A stretch of DNA of 64,000 bases, taken from contig CALALB010000017.1 in the NCBI GenBank assembly GCA_937923175.1, positions 1-64,000 on the forward strand, read 5' to 3'. Of this stretch, positions 36,290-45,165 are shown in pieces. The DNA comes from an uncultured Chromatiaceae bacterium. GTDB taxonomy: Bacteria; Pseudomonadota; Gammaproteobacteria; Chromatiales; Chromatiaceae. Position 1 is the stretch's first letter. Each line of letters opens with the position of its first letter. A program made the translations under genes and the position numbers. A model generated the notes under the pieces. It was not told the origin of the DNA. It did not search any database and saw only the letters and a program-made list of their open reading frames with translations.

Positions 36290-37741
36290 TCAGATGAGAA
36301 CGATGTCATATTGCTCCTGGGTATAGAGTGCCTCGGCCTGGAGCTTGATCGGGCGCCCGATGAACTCCTCGAGCTCAGCGAGATGGGCCGACTCCTCATC
36401 GAGCAGCCGGTCCACCACCTCGGGCGAGGCCAAGACCAGAAAGGTCTTGACCTCGAATTGGCGCGACTCGCGCAGGATCTCGCGGAAGATCTCATAGCAG
36501 GTCGTCTGGGCGGTCTTGATTGAGCCTCGCCCCCCGCAGCACGGGCAGGGCTCACAGAGGATGTGTTCCAAGGATTCGCGGGTGCGCTTGCGGGTCATCT
36601 CGACCAGACCCAGGGATGAGACCTCGCTGATCTGGGTCTTGGCATGGTCGCGGGCCAGGCACTTCTCGAGGGCGCGCAAGACCTGGCGCTTGTGTTCCTC
36701 CTCGATCATATCGATGAAATCGATAATGATGATCCCACCGAGGTTGCGTAACCTCAGTTGCCGGCAGATCGCCTGGGCCGCCTCGAGATTGGTCTTAAAA
36801 ATGGTCTCTTCCAGATTGCGGTGGCCGACGAAGGCGCCGGTGTTGACATCGATCGTCGTCATGGCCTCGGTCTGGTCGATGACCAGATGCCCGCCGGATT
36901 TGAGGCTCACCTTGCGCTGGAGTGCCTTGCGGATCTCCTCCTCGACGCCATAGAGATCGAACAGGGGGCGCTCACCCTGATAATGCTCGATGCGCGAGGC
37001 TATGTCTGGAATATAGTTGGATGCAAAATCCAGCGCCCTCTCGACCATGGTGCGCGAATCGATACGGATGCGCTCGACCTCAGGGGTGACCAGATCGCGC
37101 AGCGCCCGCAACGCCAGGGGCAGATCGCCATGGATCAGGGCGATCTGGCTGGTATTGGCGCAGCGCTCGCGAATCCCCGACCAGAGCTTGAGCAAAAAGG
37201 TGATATCCTTTTCGATTGCCTCTTCGCTGACCCCCTCGGCGGCGGTACGGGCGATGAACCCTCCCTCGATGCCCTGGCACTCGACCTGACGCTGGAGCAT
37301 CTCGCGCAGCCGGCGCCGCTCCTCTTCATCCTCGATCTTTTGTGACACCCCGGTCGTCGCCACCTTGGGCATATAAACCAGATAACGCGAGGCGATCGAG
37401 AGGTTGGTGGTCAGGCGCGCCCCCTTGGTACCCAAGGGGTCCTTGACTACCTGGACCACGATGAGATCGCCCTCATGGACCAGCTCATGGATCTGGGCGC
37501 CGTTTGGACTGCAGACGCTATGGATATCCGAGGCATGAAGAAAGGCGGCCCGTTCAAGCCCGATATCCACAAATGCCGCCTGCATTCCCGGGAGGACGCG
37601 ACAGACCCGGCCCTTATAGATATTCCCGACCAGGCCACAGCGTTCGGCGCGTTCGATGATGATCTCTTGCACCACCCCGTTTTCGACAACGGCCACCCGA
37701 GTCTCGGGGGGGGTGACATTGATCAGGACCTCTTCAGTCAC
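36290..37741 (-). CDS. rng: ribonuclease G
   Basis: RNase G matures the 5' end of 16S rRNA and degrades mRNAs. The 483-residue protein begins EVLINVTPPETRVAVVENG, carries an S1 domain (GNIYKGRVCRVLPGMQAAFVDIG), the DNase I-like catalytic domain with DFIDMIEEEHKRQVL, and the Zn-link CPCCGGRG. It lacks the long RNase E tail. It sits with maf and rlmH on the same strand, three bases from maf, as in other Gammaproteobacteria. Confidence 0.96.
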   Translation of the reverse strand: MTEEVLINVTPPETRVAVVENGVVQEIIIERAERCGLVGNIYKGRVCRVLPGMQAAFVDIGLERAAFLHASDIHSVCSPNGAQIHELVHEGDLIVVQVVKDPLGTKGARLTTNLSIASRYLVYMPKVATTGVSQKIEDEEERRRLREMLQRQVECQGIEGGFIARTAAEGVSEEAIEKDITFLLKLWSGIRERCANTSQIALIHGDLPLALRALRDLVTPEVERIRIDSRTMVERALDFASNYIPDIASRIEHYQGERPLFDLYGVEEEIRKALQRKVSLKSGGHLVIDQTEAMTTIDVNTGAFVGHRNLEETIFKTNLEAAQAICRQLRLRNLGGIIIIDFIDMIEEEHKRQVLRALEKCLARDHAKTQISEVSSLGLVEMTRKRTRESLEHILCEPCPCCGGRGSIKTAQTTCYEIFREILRESRQFEVKTFLVLASPEVVDRLLDEESAHLAELEEFIGRPIKLQAEALYTQEQYDIVLI

Positions 37742-37743
37742 GG

Positions 37744-38397
37744 CTAGGTCTCAGCGGGAAAGGTTGACATAGAATCCGGTGCGAGTAGTGTAACCCCAGC
37801 CTGCTGCAGTAGACCGCCGGTCTCATACAGCGGCAAACCCATGACCCCCGAATAACTGCCCTGCAAGTCCACCACAAACAAGGCACCCAGGCCCTGGATG
37901 GCATAGCCGCCGGCCTTATCCTGAGGCTCACCGCTCAACCAATAGCTCCATTGTTCATACCAGGTGATCGTCCGAAATCTCACCTGGCTGATACTCAGCG
38001 CATACCTGGTTGCGCAGGGGTCAGCCAAGGCAACCCCGGTTAGCACCCGATGGGTCTGACCAGATAACAGGGTCATCATGCGCTGAAAATCGGGCCAGTC
38101 GCGCGGCTTGCCCAAGATCTCTTGGCCAATGACCACAGCGGTATCGGCGGCAAGCACCGGACGCGGATCCCCAGGATCGATCCAGGCGCGCCCTGAGGCG
38201 GCCTTGGCCAGCGCCAGGCGCCGGACATAGTCCTCGGCTGACTCGCCGCCCTGCCGGCGCTCATCCACCTCGGAGGCGATCTGCACAAACCGGACCCCGA
38301 TCTGGCGCAAAAGCTCGGCGCGGCGCGGCGAGCATGAGGCGAGATAGATCTGGTGGGTTTGCTGGGACCCTGCATCGGTTTTATCTGGAACATTCAT
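37744..38397 (-). CDS. Maf-family nucleotide pyrophosphatase (dTTP/UTP type)
   Basis: Maf proteins hydrolyse non-canonical or excess nucleoside triphosphates. The 217-residue protein has YLASCSPRRAELLRQIG (family start), EVDERRQGGESAEDYVRRLALAKA, ADTAVVIGQEILGKP and GGYAIQGLGALFV. Its place next to rng matches E. coli yhdE, the dTTP/UTP-specific branch, so that specificity is likely. The true start may be a few codons inside the ORF. Confidence 0.92.
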   Translation of the reverse strand: MNVPDKTDAGSQQTHQIYLASCSPRRAELLRQIGVRFVQIASEVDERRQGGESAEDYVRRLALAKAASGRAWIDPGDPRPVLAADTAVVIGQEILGKPRDWPDFQRMMTLLSGQTHRVLTGVALADPCATRYALSISQVRFRTITWYEQWSYWLSGEPQDKAGGYAIQGLGALFVVDLQGSYSGVMGLPLYETGGLLQQAGVTLLAPDSMSTFPAET

Positions 38398-38406
38398 GGG
38401 TCTGGA

Positions 38407-38877
38407 TCAAGCCCGATGATAGGGATGGCCCTGGATGAGACTCCAGGCCCGATACAGTTGCTCGGCCAGGAGGATGCGGACCAGTTGATGCGGCAAGGTC
38501 AGTGCTGACAGGGACCAGATGGCGCTGGCTTGTTTTAGACAGTCATCAGCCAGCCCCTCTGCACCCCCAATCAAGAAGACGCGGTCGCGCCCGTCGGCAA
38601 GCCACAGACGCAGACGCTGGGCCAAATCCTGGGTGCTCCAGGGTTGCCCATGCTCATCGAGGGCGATGAGCTCGGCACCCTTAGGCGCGGCCTTGAGCAG
38701 CCTTCGCCCCTCCTCGGCGCGCACCTGGTCGGCCGGCAGATTGCGTGCCCGTTGCGCCGGTTCGATCTCGATCAGATTGAGCGCGCATTCGGGTGGCAGA
38801 CGCCGCGCATACTCGCGATAACCCTCCGAGATCCAGGTCGGTATCCGCCGGCCGATACACAATATATGCAATTTCAT
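38407..38877 (-). CDS. rlmH: 23S rRNA (pseudouridine1915-N3)-methyltransferase RlmH
   Basis: SPOUT methyltransferase acting on assembled 70S ribosomes. The 156-residue product has the RlmH N-terminus ([16 protein letters not shown]), [20 protein letters not shown], and the SAM-binding knot FLIGGAEGL, ending [20 protein letters not shown]. The usual upstream partners rsfS and nadD are not present; the divergent tat genes are there instead. Confidence 0.97.
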   Translation of the reverse strand: MKLHILCIGRRIPTWISEGYREYARRLPPECALNLIEIEPAQRARNLPADQVRAEEGRRLLKAAPKGAELIALDEHGQPWSTQDLAQRLRLWLADGRDRVFLIGGAEGLADDCLKQASAIWSLSALTLPHQLVRILLAEQLYRAWSLIQGHPYHRA

Positions 38878-39063
38878 CAGTTATCCGTCTTCACCAAGAT
38901 CCCCCCGTCAGGCTGGGGTGCCTTTCCCGAGACCGCTTTAAACCCGGGCGCGCGTCGATTTCCAAGCGCTTCCTGCCTGCGCTATGATCTTGCCATCCGC
39001 GGGTTTAGGCCATACCTTCGCTTGGCCCCTCCCGCAGCGTCTCAGATCGAACGGAGAACCTCC

Positions 39064-39324
39064 ATGGGTGTTGCTGGCATCAGCATTTGGCAGCTTTTGA
39101 TCATCCTCTTGATCGTCATCCTGTTGTTTGGAACCAAGCGTCTAAAAAACATCGGCTCAGACCTAGGCGAGGCGATCCGCGGTTTTCGCAATTCGCTCGC
39201 CAACTCAGACAAGGAGAAGGAGGAGGCCAGCGGCCCAGCCCATCTCAACCAAGCCCCTGAATCACGCGCCAGCGAACCCCAGGCCCGCTCCGCCGATTCA
39301 GGCGTCCAACGCGACCGTCCTTGA
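39064..39324 (+). CDS. tatA: Sec-independent translocase subunit TatA
   Basis: TatA forms the pore for folded, twin-arginine-signalled proteins. The true start is ATG 39064 with CGGAG upstream; the long ORF from 38644 is antisense to rlmH. The 86-residue product has one helix ([18 protein letters not shown]), then the amphipathic helix [19 protein letters not shown] and a hydrophilic tail. tatB follows 30 bases later. Confidence 0.95.
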   Translation: MGVAGISIWQLLIILLIVILLFGTKRLKNIGSDLGEAIRGFRNSLANSDKEKEEASGPAHLNQAPESRASEPQARSADSGVQRDRP

Positions 39325-39354
39325 TTGGGCCTTCGTGCCGGACAGATTCGCTGC

Positions 39355-39729
39355 ATGTTCGATATCGGTTTTCAGGAGCTCTTACTCGTGACGGTGGTGG
39401 CTCTGGTCGTGATGGGGCCCGAGCGCCTACCGCAGCTCGCGCGGATGGCCGGAAAATGGATCGGGCGGGCGCGCCGTACCCTGATCAGTGTCCAGCAGGA
39501 GATCGAACGCGAGCTGAAGGCCGAGGAGCTGAAGCGGGTCCTCGATGAACAGGCCAGGCGTCGGCCATTGGAGACCATCCTCGATGAACCAGCCCATCGG
39601 GTTGTCTCCCTAGACCCTGGGCGTACCGACACCTCGCCGCCTGCTCATCAGCCAGCTGCCCTTGACCTGAGCAAGGGTAAAGACAGCGGCACCCCCGCTA
39701 CTCCCCCCCGCCAGACCCCGCGCCCATGA
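39355..39729 (+). CDS. tatB: Sec-independent translocase subunit TatB
   Basis: TatB joins TatC to receive Tat substrates. The start is ATG 39355 (MFDIGFQELLLVTVVALVV), with the conserved GPERLPQLARMAGKWIGRARR and a long amphipathic helix. The 124-residue size fits. The stop is ATGA-like (ATG at 39726), the usual overlap with tatC, but that frame gives only MTARSSPSLGHA and a few residues more before a stop. So tatC is missing or cut away here. Confidence 0.93.
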   Translation: MFDIGFQELLLVTVVALVVMGPERLPQLARMAGKWIGRARRTLISVQQEIERELKAEELKRVLDEQARRRPLETILDEPAHRVVSLDPGRTDTSPPAHQPAALDLSKGKDSGTPATPPRQTPRP

Positions 39730-39760
39730 CCGCCCGATCCTCGCCCTCGCTCGGTCATGC

Positions 39761-39793
39761 CTTTTGCTTCGGGCCCTTGCCCTCGCAATGACG
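39761..39793. repeat. dispersed repeat abutting the tatB end
   Basis: CTTTTGCTTCGGGCCC..CCTCGCAATGACG, with a close copy at 44486-44520. It lies where the body of tatC would be expected. Confidence 0.55.
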
Positions 39794-39813
39794 TACCCTA
39801 GGCTCTGAAACAG

Positions 39814-41079
39814 ATGGATAAGGCGCAACCACTTCCTCAACCACGGCGGCGGATTGCGCCTCTTGTGGTTCACCTGCTCCTACCCCTGCTGATCCTGGCG
39901 CTGGGGATCAGTGGGCTGATCGTGCTCAAGTCAACCCGCCCCCGTCCCCATCCGGTGCCGGCGCAAGAGCGGATCTGGCGGGTGTCGGTTATCTATCCAA
40001 CCCCTGCCCAACACCAACCGGTCTTGGTTCTATTTGGGCGTATCGAGGCCCCTGACCGCATCCGCGCAACCGCCCCTTTCGCCGGCAGGCTCTTGGAGGT
40101 GCGGGTGCGCGACGGCGATGCAGTCGAGTCAGACACCCTGCTTGCGCGTCTCGACCCTAAGGACATCGAACCCCGGATCGCCAAGGCGCGCGCTGAGGTC
40201 GAACGCGAACGCTTGCGCCATATCCATGACCGCACAGCCCTAGAGCAAGAACGCGAGATCCTGCGCCTGGCCCAGATCGCCTTGGACCGCGCCCAGTCGG
40301 TGCAGTCCAAGCAGCTCGGTTCCGAGGCCAGCGTGGACAGCGCCCGCGAGCAATATGCCCGCGCCCGTCTGGCGGTGACCTTACGCGAACAATCGCTTGC
40401 CGAACATCCGGCGCGTTTGGCGGTTTTGGAGGCAGCACTCGCCGAGGCCGAACGCGACCGAGAACGCGCCTGGATCCGTGCACCCTTTGCCGCGCGGATC
40501 GCCTCGGTCGAGGCGGCCGCCGGCGAGCAGCTCCAGCCCAATCAGCCGATCCTGACCCTCTATCCGAGCGCAGGTCTTTATGTACGCGCCAAGGTCCCCG
40601 GTAGTCATGTCTCTGAGCTCAGAGAGGCATTGACCCAAGGCCAGCAGCTTGCGGCTCGGGGCGAGTCTGGGGGCCAGCCCTTTAGCGCCACCCTGGAGCG
40701 GCTGGCTGGCGAGGCCGATGCCCGGGGGGTCGATGCCCTACTGCGGGTCGAGCCCGGCGTCGACCTGCCCTTGGGCGCATTGGCCGAGCTTCGGCTCCAA
40801 CGTCCCCCTACTCCATCAACCATCGCCCTGCCCTTCTCCGCCCTCCATGGGTCGAACCGTATCTTTGCCGTACGCGCTGGACGCCTCCGGGCACTCGCCT
40901 GCGAGCGTATCGGCGAGCTTACCGATGGGCGGGTGGTGTTGCGCGTCCCTGAGCTTCAGGCCGGTGAGACCATCATGGTCACCCATCTGCCGCATGCGAT
41001 CGATGCGTTGAAGGTCGAGATCGTCGGGGGAAGCGCCGATGCCTCGCGCAACGCCGTCGTCTCGCCGCCAACCTCATAA
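39814..41079 (+). CDS. RND efflux periplasmic adaptor (membrane fusion protein)
   Basis: A 421-residue HlyD/AcrA-family adaptor linking an inner membrane pump to an outer membrane channel. An N-terminal helix (about residues 15-35, VHLLLPLLILALGISGLIVL) anchors it. A split lipoyl half (APFAGRLLEVRVRDGDAVESDTLLARL), a coiled-coil hairpin (about 110-205, Arg/Glu/Ala-rich) and the second lipoyl half (RAPFAARIASVEAAAGEQLQPNQPIL) follow. Its stop directly touches the ATG of the pump gene, so the two are translationally coupled. No TolC-like gene is nearby. Confidence 0.92.
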   Translation: MDKAQPLPQPRRRIAPLVVHLLLPLLILALGISGLIVLKSTRPRPHPVPAQERIWRVSVIYPTPAQHQPVLVLFGRIEAPDRIRATAPFAGRLLEVRVRDGDAVESDTLLARLDPKDIEPRIAKARAEVERERLRHIHDRTALEQEREILRLAQIALDRAQSVQSKQLGSEASVDSAREQYARARLAVTLREQSLAEHPARLAVLEAALAEAERDRERAWIRAPFAARIASVEAAAGEQLQPNQPILTLYPSAGLYVRAKVPGSHVSELREALTQGQQLAARGESGGQPFSATLERLAGEADARGVDALLRVEPGVDLPLGALAELRLQRPPTPSTIALPFSALHGSNRIFAVRAGRLRALACERIGELTDGRVVLRVPELQAGETIMVTHLPHAIDALKVEIVGGSADASRNAVVSPPTS

Positions 41080-44000
41080 ATGATCGCACTCTTCGTCCGC
41101 CACCGGCTGCTCGCCAATCTCCTGATGGCGGGGATGTTGATTCTGGGCGCCGTAGCGCTCGCGCGGATGAATATCCAGTTCTTCCCGAGCTTTGCTCTCG
41201 ATATCGTCGCGGTACGGGTGGTCTGGAGCGGGGCCTCCGCCGAGGATGTCGAAAGCGGCATCATCATCCCACTCGAGGAGCGGCTTAAAACGGTCGATGG
41301 TCTCAAAAAACTCACCGCCACCGCTGCCCAGGGGATCGCCAGCATGACCCTGGAGCTCAAGGAGGGCACAGACCCCCTGCTCGCGCTCGATCAGGTCCGC
41401 CAGCGGGTGGACGAATTTCGCAATCTTCCCAAGGATGCCGAGACCCCTCAGATCTTTCGCGTCTCCCGCTATGAGCCGGTCGCGCGTCTCCTGGTCTCGG
41501 GACCGGATCTTGAGACCCTGCGCCCCTGGGTGCGGCAGTTTGAGCGCGAGCTTCTCGCGCGCGGGATCGATCGGGTAGACATCTCGGGTCTTCCCGAGGA
41601 GCGGATCGCCATCCAGGTGCCGGCCGCCGCACTCGAGACCCTAGGCCTGGCGCTCGATGGCATTGGCGAGCAGCTGGGGCGTCTGGCCCGCGACCTGCCG
41701 GCAGGGATCGCAGGCGAATCGGACGGCGCGCGTGAGATCCGCGGTCTTGAACAACGCCGCCAGGCCTCGGAGTTTCTAGACCTGCCGATCATCGCGAGCG
41801 ATCGCACCCTCGTACGTCTGGGGGATATCGCAACCATCGTGCGTGAGTCCCGCCCCGCAAGCCTCGCGCTCCATTCCATCCCTGTCGGCCAAAACCCCGG
41901 GCCGCTTGCCGACAAACCGGTGACGGTCGAGCTGTTGCTCCAGCGCGCCGAGCAAGGCCATTCGCTGCGCGCAGCGCGGATCTTGGATCGCTGGCTTGCC
42001 GAAACCCGCCCCATCCTGCCACCCTCGATCGATCTTCGGGTCTTTGATGCCCAATGGCAGGTCATCGCCGATCGCATCAATCTTTTGGTTAAAAACGGCC
42101 TCCAGGGTCTGGTCTTGGTCTTGACCCTGCTGTTTATCTTTTTGCCCGGTCGGGTGGCCTTTTGGGTGGCGATGGGTATTCCCACTGCCTATCTGGCGGC
42201 GCTGGCGCTGCTGTGGGCGCTGGGCGGCAGCATCAATATGATGAGCCTATTTGGGTTGCTTCTGACCCTGGGCATCATCGACGATGATGCCATTGTGGTC
42301 GGCGAATACGCCGAGATGCGTTTCAGTCAAGGGCTTGCTCCCGCAGAGGCGGCGATCCTCGGGGCAGAGCGGATGTTCTGGCCGATCATGGCCTCGGGTC
42401 TGACCACGATCGCCGCCTTCCTGCCTCTGATGCTGGTCGGGGGGATCATGGGCAATATCCTGCGCGATATCCCTTTTGTCGCGATCACTGTGCTCGCCGC
42501 CTCGCTCGTCGAGGTCTTTTTGGTGATGCCCAATCATCTGCGCATGGCCTTTGAGCAGCATCGGGCGGTCAAGGCCCCACGCTGGCGCGAGCAGGTCAAT
42601 GCCGCATTCGAGCATTTCCGCGAGCAGATCTATCGCCCCATCCTGATCTGGGCGCTGCGCTGGCGCGGGGTGACCCTGAGCCTGGTCATCGCCTTGATGC
42701 TCTTGGCGGTGGGTCTGCTTGCCGGTGGGCGGGTGCCATTCGTCTTTTTTCCGACGCCTGAGTCGCAACTGATCTTTGCCAATATCACCTTCGTCGCCGG
42801 CACCCCGCGCGAACAGACCGCGGCCTTTCTGGCTGAGCTCGAGCGCACCCTCATCGCCGCCGAAGACGAGCTCGGCGGTCATCTGATCGAGTCGGCGGTC
42901 GCGCGCCTGGGGACCACGGTCATGGTTGAGGCGGGGGCTGCGCCGAGCGGCGATCAACTCGCCTCGATCCTGGTCCAGCTTGTCCCCTCAGAACAGCGCA
43001 GGGTGCGTAACGAGCGCTTCATCGCCACCTGGCGCGCCAAGACGCCCCTGCCCGCCGGTCTTGAAAGCCTGGTGATCTCGGAGCGCCGGCCAGGACCACC
43101 TGGGCGGGATCTGACCGTCCGTCTGGTCGGAGAGGACGCCGAACGCCTGAAGACCGCAGCACTTGAACTTGCCCAAAGCCTGGAATCCGTCCCCGGGGTC
43201 TCGAATCTGGTCGATGATCTGCCATTCGGGCGCGAGCAATTGATCTATCGCCTGACCCCCCAAGGACTGGCATTGGGGTTGACCACCGAGTCGCTCGGTC
43301 GCCAATTGCGCGCGGCCTTCGATGGCTATCTCGCCCAATTGGTCCAGGTGGGCCAGGATGAGCTCGAGGTGAGGGTGCTTTTGCCGCGCGCCGAGCGCGA
43401 GCGCCTGGATACCCTCGAGCAGCTTTTGGTGCGCGCCCCCGACGGACGCTTCGTGCCTTTGAGCAGCGTGGCCTCTTGGGAGACGCGGCGGGGGTTTGAG
43501 GCCCTGCGCCATGCCAATGGCCGACTGGCGGTCGAGGTCTCGGGCGATGTGGATCGGGCACTCAATACCCCAGACAATGTCCGCGCTGCCCTGGAAGGTG
43601 AACTCTTGCCCGAGCTGGTCGCGCGCTATGGGATCGAGTATAGCTTCGAAGGACGTGCTGCCGACCAGCGCGAGACCCTGGGCGATATGCAGCTTGGCGT
43701 CGTTCTGGGCTTGATACTGATCTACATGATTTTGGCTGCGGTCTTCGGGAGCTGGGGCTGGCCGTTGGTGGTGATGACCGCTATCCCCTTGGGTCTGGTG
43801 GGCGCACTCGCCGGCCATTGGTTGCTTGGGTTGGATCTGACCATCCTATCTCTCTTTGGTCTTTTTGGGCTGTCTGGGATCGTGGTCAATAACGCGATCA
43901 TCCTGGTCAGCCTGTATCAGGAGCTGCGTGAAGCGGGGATGCCGGTCGAGGAGGCACTGGTCGAGGCCGCAGTCGCCCGCTTGCGAGCCATGTTGCTCAC

Positions 44001-44187
44001 CTCAGTGACCACTGTGGTCGGTCTCGGCCCGCTGATCTTTGAAAAAAGCCTCCAGGCGCAGTTTTTGATCCCCATGGCGGTCTCCCTGGCCTTTGGCGTC
44101 GGCTTTGCGACCGTGTTGGTCTTGATCTTTACCCCTGCACTGTTATCGCTGTATGAGGAACTCCAGACAAGGCTGCGCAGCCGTTAG
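41080..44187 (+). CDS. RND-family efflux permease
   Basis: A 1035-residue proton-driven inner membrane pump with twelve expected helices and two large periplasmic loops. The first loop starts after FALDIVAVRVVWSGASAEDVE. The proton-relay aspartates lie in LGIIDDDAIVVGEYAEM, and the C-half has GLFGLSGIVVNNAIILVSLYQEL. It resembles the AcrB/CusA superfamily, but the substrate cannot be read. It lacks the multi-Met ligand pattern that I would expect of a heavy-metal pump, so an organic solute is more likely. It is coupled to the adaptor gene in front. Confidence 0.93.
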   Translation: MIALFVRHRLLANLLMAGMLILGAVALARMNIQFFPSFALDIVAVRVVWSGASAEDVESGIIIPLEERLKTVDGLKKLTATAAQGIASMTLELKEGTDPLLALDQVRQRVDEFRNLPKDAETPQIFRVSRYEPVARLLVSGPDLETLRPWVRQFERELLARGIDRVDISGLPEERIAIQVPAAALETLGLALDGIGEQLGRLARDLPAGIAGESDGAREIRGLEQRRQASEFLDLPIIASDRTLVRLGDIATIVRESRPASLALHSIPVGQNPGPLADKPVTVELLLQRAEQGHSLRAARILDRWLAETRPILPPSIDLRVFDAQWQVIADRINLLVKNGLQGLVLVLTLLFIFLPGRVAFWVAMGIPTAYLAALALLWALGGSINMMSLFGLLLTLGIIDDDAIVVGEYAEMRFSQGLAPAEAAILGAERMFWPIMASGLTTIAAFLPLMLVGGIMGNILRDIPFVAITVLAASLVEVFLVMPNHLRMAFEQHRAVKAPRWREQVNAAFEHFREQIYRPILIWALRWRGVTLSLVIALMLLAVGLLAGGRVPFVFFPTPESQLIFANITFVAGTPREQTAAFLAELERTLIAAEDELGGHLIESAVARLGTTVMVEAGAAPSGDQLASILVQLVPSEQRRVRNERFIATWRAKTPLPAGLESLVISERRPGPPGRDLTVRLVGEDAERLKTAALELAQSLESVPGVSNLVDDLPFGREQLIYRLTPQGLALGLTTESLGRQLRAAFDGYLAQLVQVGQDELEVRVLLPRAERERLDTLEQLLVRAPDGRFVPLSSVASWETRRGFEALRHANGRLAVEVSGDVDRALNTPDNVRAALEGELLPELVARYGIEYSFEGRAADQRETLGDMQLGVVLGLILIYMILAAVFGSWGWPLVVMTAIPLGLVGALAGHWLLGLDLTILSLFGLFGLSGIVVNNAIILVSLYQELREAGMPVEEALVEAAVARLRAMLLTSVTTVVGLGPLIFEKSLQAQFLIPMAVSLAFGVGFATVLVLIFTPALLSLYEELQTRLRSR

Positions 44188-44538
44188 AGGCAGGTCATCC
44201 GACGCGCCCTCTACTCCGTCATTCCGGCCGCCCCTGCATCTTCATCATTCCGGGGTACCCTCCCCTTGTCATTCCGGAATAAGCTGGAATCCAGGAAAAG
44301 CCATCGGCGGCGTCAGGGGTGTCAGGGGTTTTCTAGACCCCGGCTTTCGCCGGGGTGACAAAGCAGGTGTCATTCCGGCACAGGAATGTCGCCCGACTGC
44401 CGCCAGCCCGCCTGCCGTGTGACCCAAGAAGGTGTCATTCCGGTCCAGGAATATCGCCCCGGTGCAAACCGAGACCGGGATCGACCTCTTGCTTCGGGCC
44501 TGCTGGCCCTCGCAATGACGTTGTTCCGGTAAGGGTCT
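44188..44538. repeat. repeat-rich spacer with six or more dispersed repeat units
   Basis: This 350-base spacer holds no gene. It carries several units beginning GTCATTCCGG (about 44218, 44268, 44368, 44431), a mirror unit CCCCGGCTTTCGCCGGGGTGAC (about 44338-44359), and the repeat GCTTCGGGCC..CTCGCAATGACG (44486-44520) also found after tatB. It separates the RND operon from a convergent gene and may act as a terminator. Confidence 0.7.
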
Positions 44539-45165
44539 TCAAGGGATCAGGGCCGCGCGGACGGCATCCAGATCCAGGCGTTCGAGATAGGCCTCAAGCG
44601 GTTGGGGATCGTTTAAGCCCTGACCCTTAGCCTGGACCAGCAGCCGATTGTCGATCACGAACATGAGCCTGTAATCCTGGCTGCCGGGGGCATGTTCGAG
44701 CAATCCCCGCTGACCCTTGAAGGCATAGGGTCTCATATTGGGCGTGCTCTGCATGACCACGGGTAGAGAGAGTGCAGCAGTCAGCATGGGCAGCAGGGGC
44801 GAATCCACAGCCAGATTGAGCTCGATCTCAGCGCCATCCCCGCGCCGATAGCGCCGGCTGAGGGTGGTCCCGGTGATCATGGCCGCTAGTCCGGCCGTCT
44901 GGGTCTCAGCTGCATCCGCTGTCCAACCCGGCAGGGGTTCGGGCAATAGGCGGATGAGATGGGCAGCCAGCCGTTCCTGGATTTGCCCAATGGCAAAATT
45001 GAGCGCATCCACTGCCGATCGGTATTGGCCAGACTCATAGAATCGGCGCGCTGCATCCAGCCGGTCGAGTATCTCATCGGCGCCTGCCGGGCTTGAACAC
45101 AGGGCTGCGGCGGCGAGCACGAGCGTTCGAATACGCAGTCTTGGCATCGGCTGATCCTCACTCAT
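44539..45165 (-). CDS. secreted protein of unknown function
   Basis: A 208-residue protein with a signal peptide (RTLVLAAAALCSSPAGA-DE; cleavage near residue 29). The mature part begins with a helical segment (RRFYESGQYRSAVDALNFA) that looks like a TPR-type helix, then ALPGW-like EPLPGWTADAAE and a beta-rich region (LSRRYRRGDGAEIELNL). I do not recognise a named family. Its ATG overlaps the stop of the CBS/nucleotidyltransferase gene (ATGA), so the two are co-translated. Confidence 0.75.
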   Translation of the reverse strand: MSEDQPMPRLRIRTLVLAAAALCSSPAGADEILDRLDAARRFYESGQYRSAVDALNFAIGQIQERLAAHLIRLLPEPLPGWTADAAETQTAGLAAMITGTTLSRRYRRGDGAEIELNLAVDSPLLPMLTAALSLPVVMQSTPNMRPYAFKGQRGLLEHAPGSQDYRLMFVIDNRLLVQAKGQGLNDPQPLEAYLERLDLDAVRAALIP

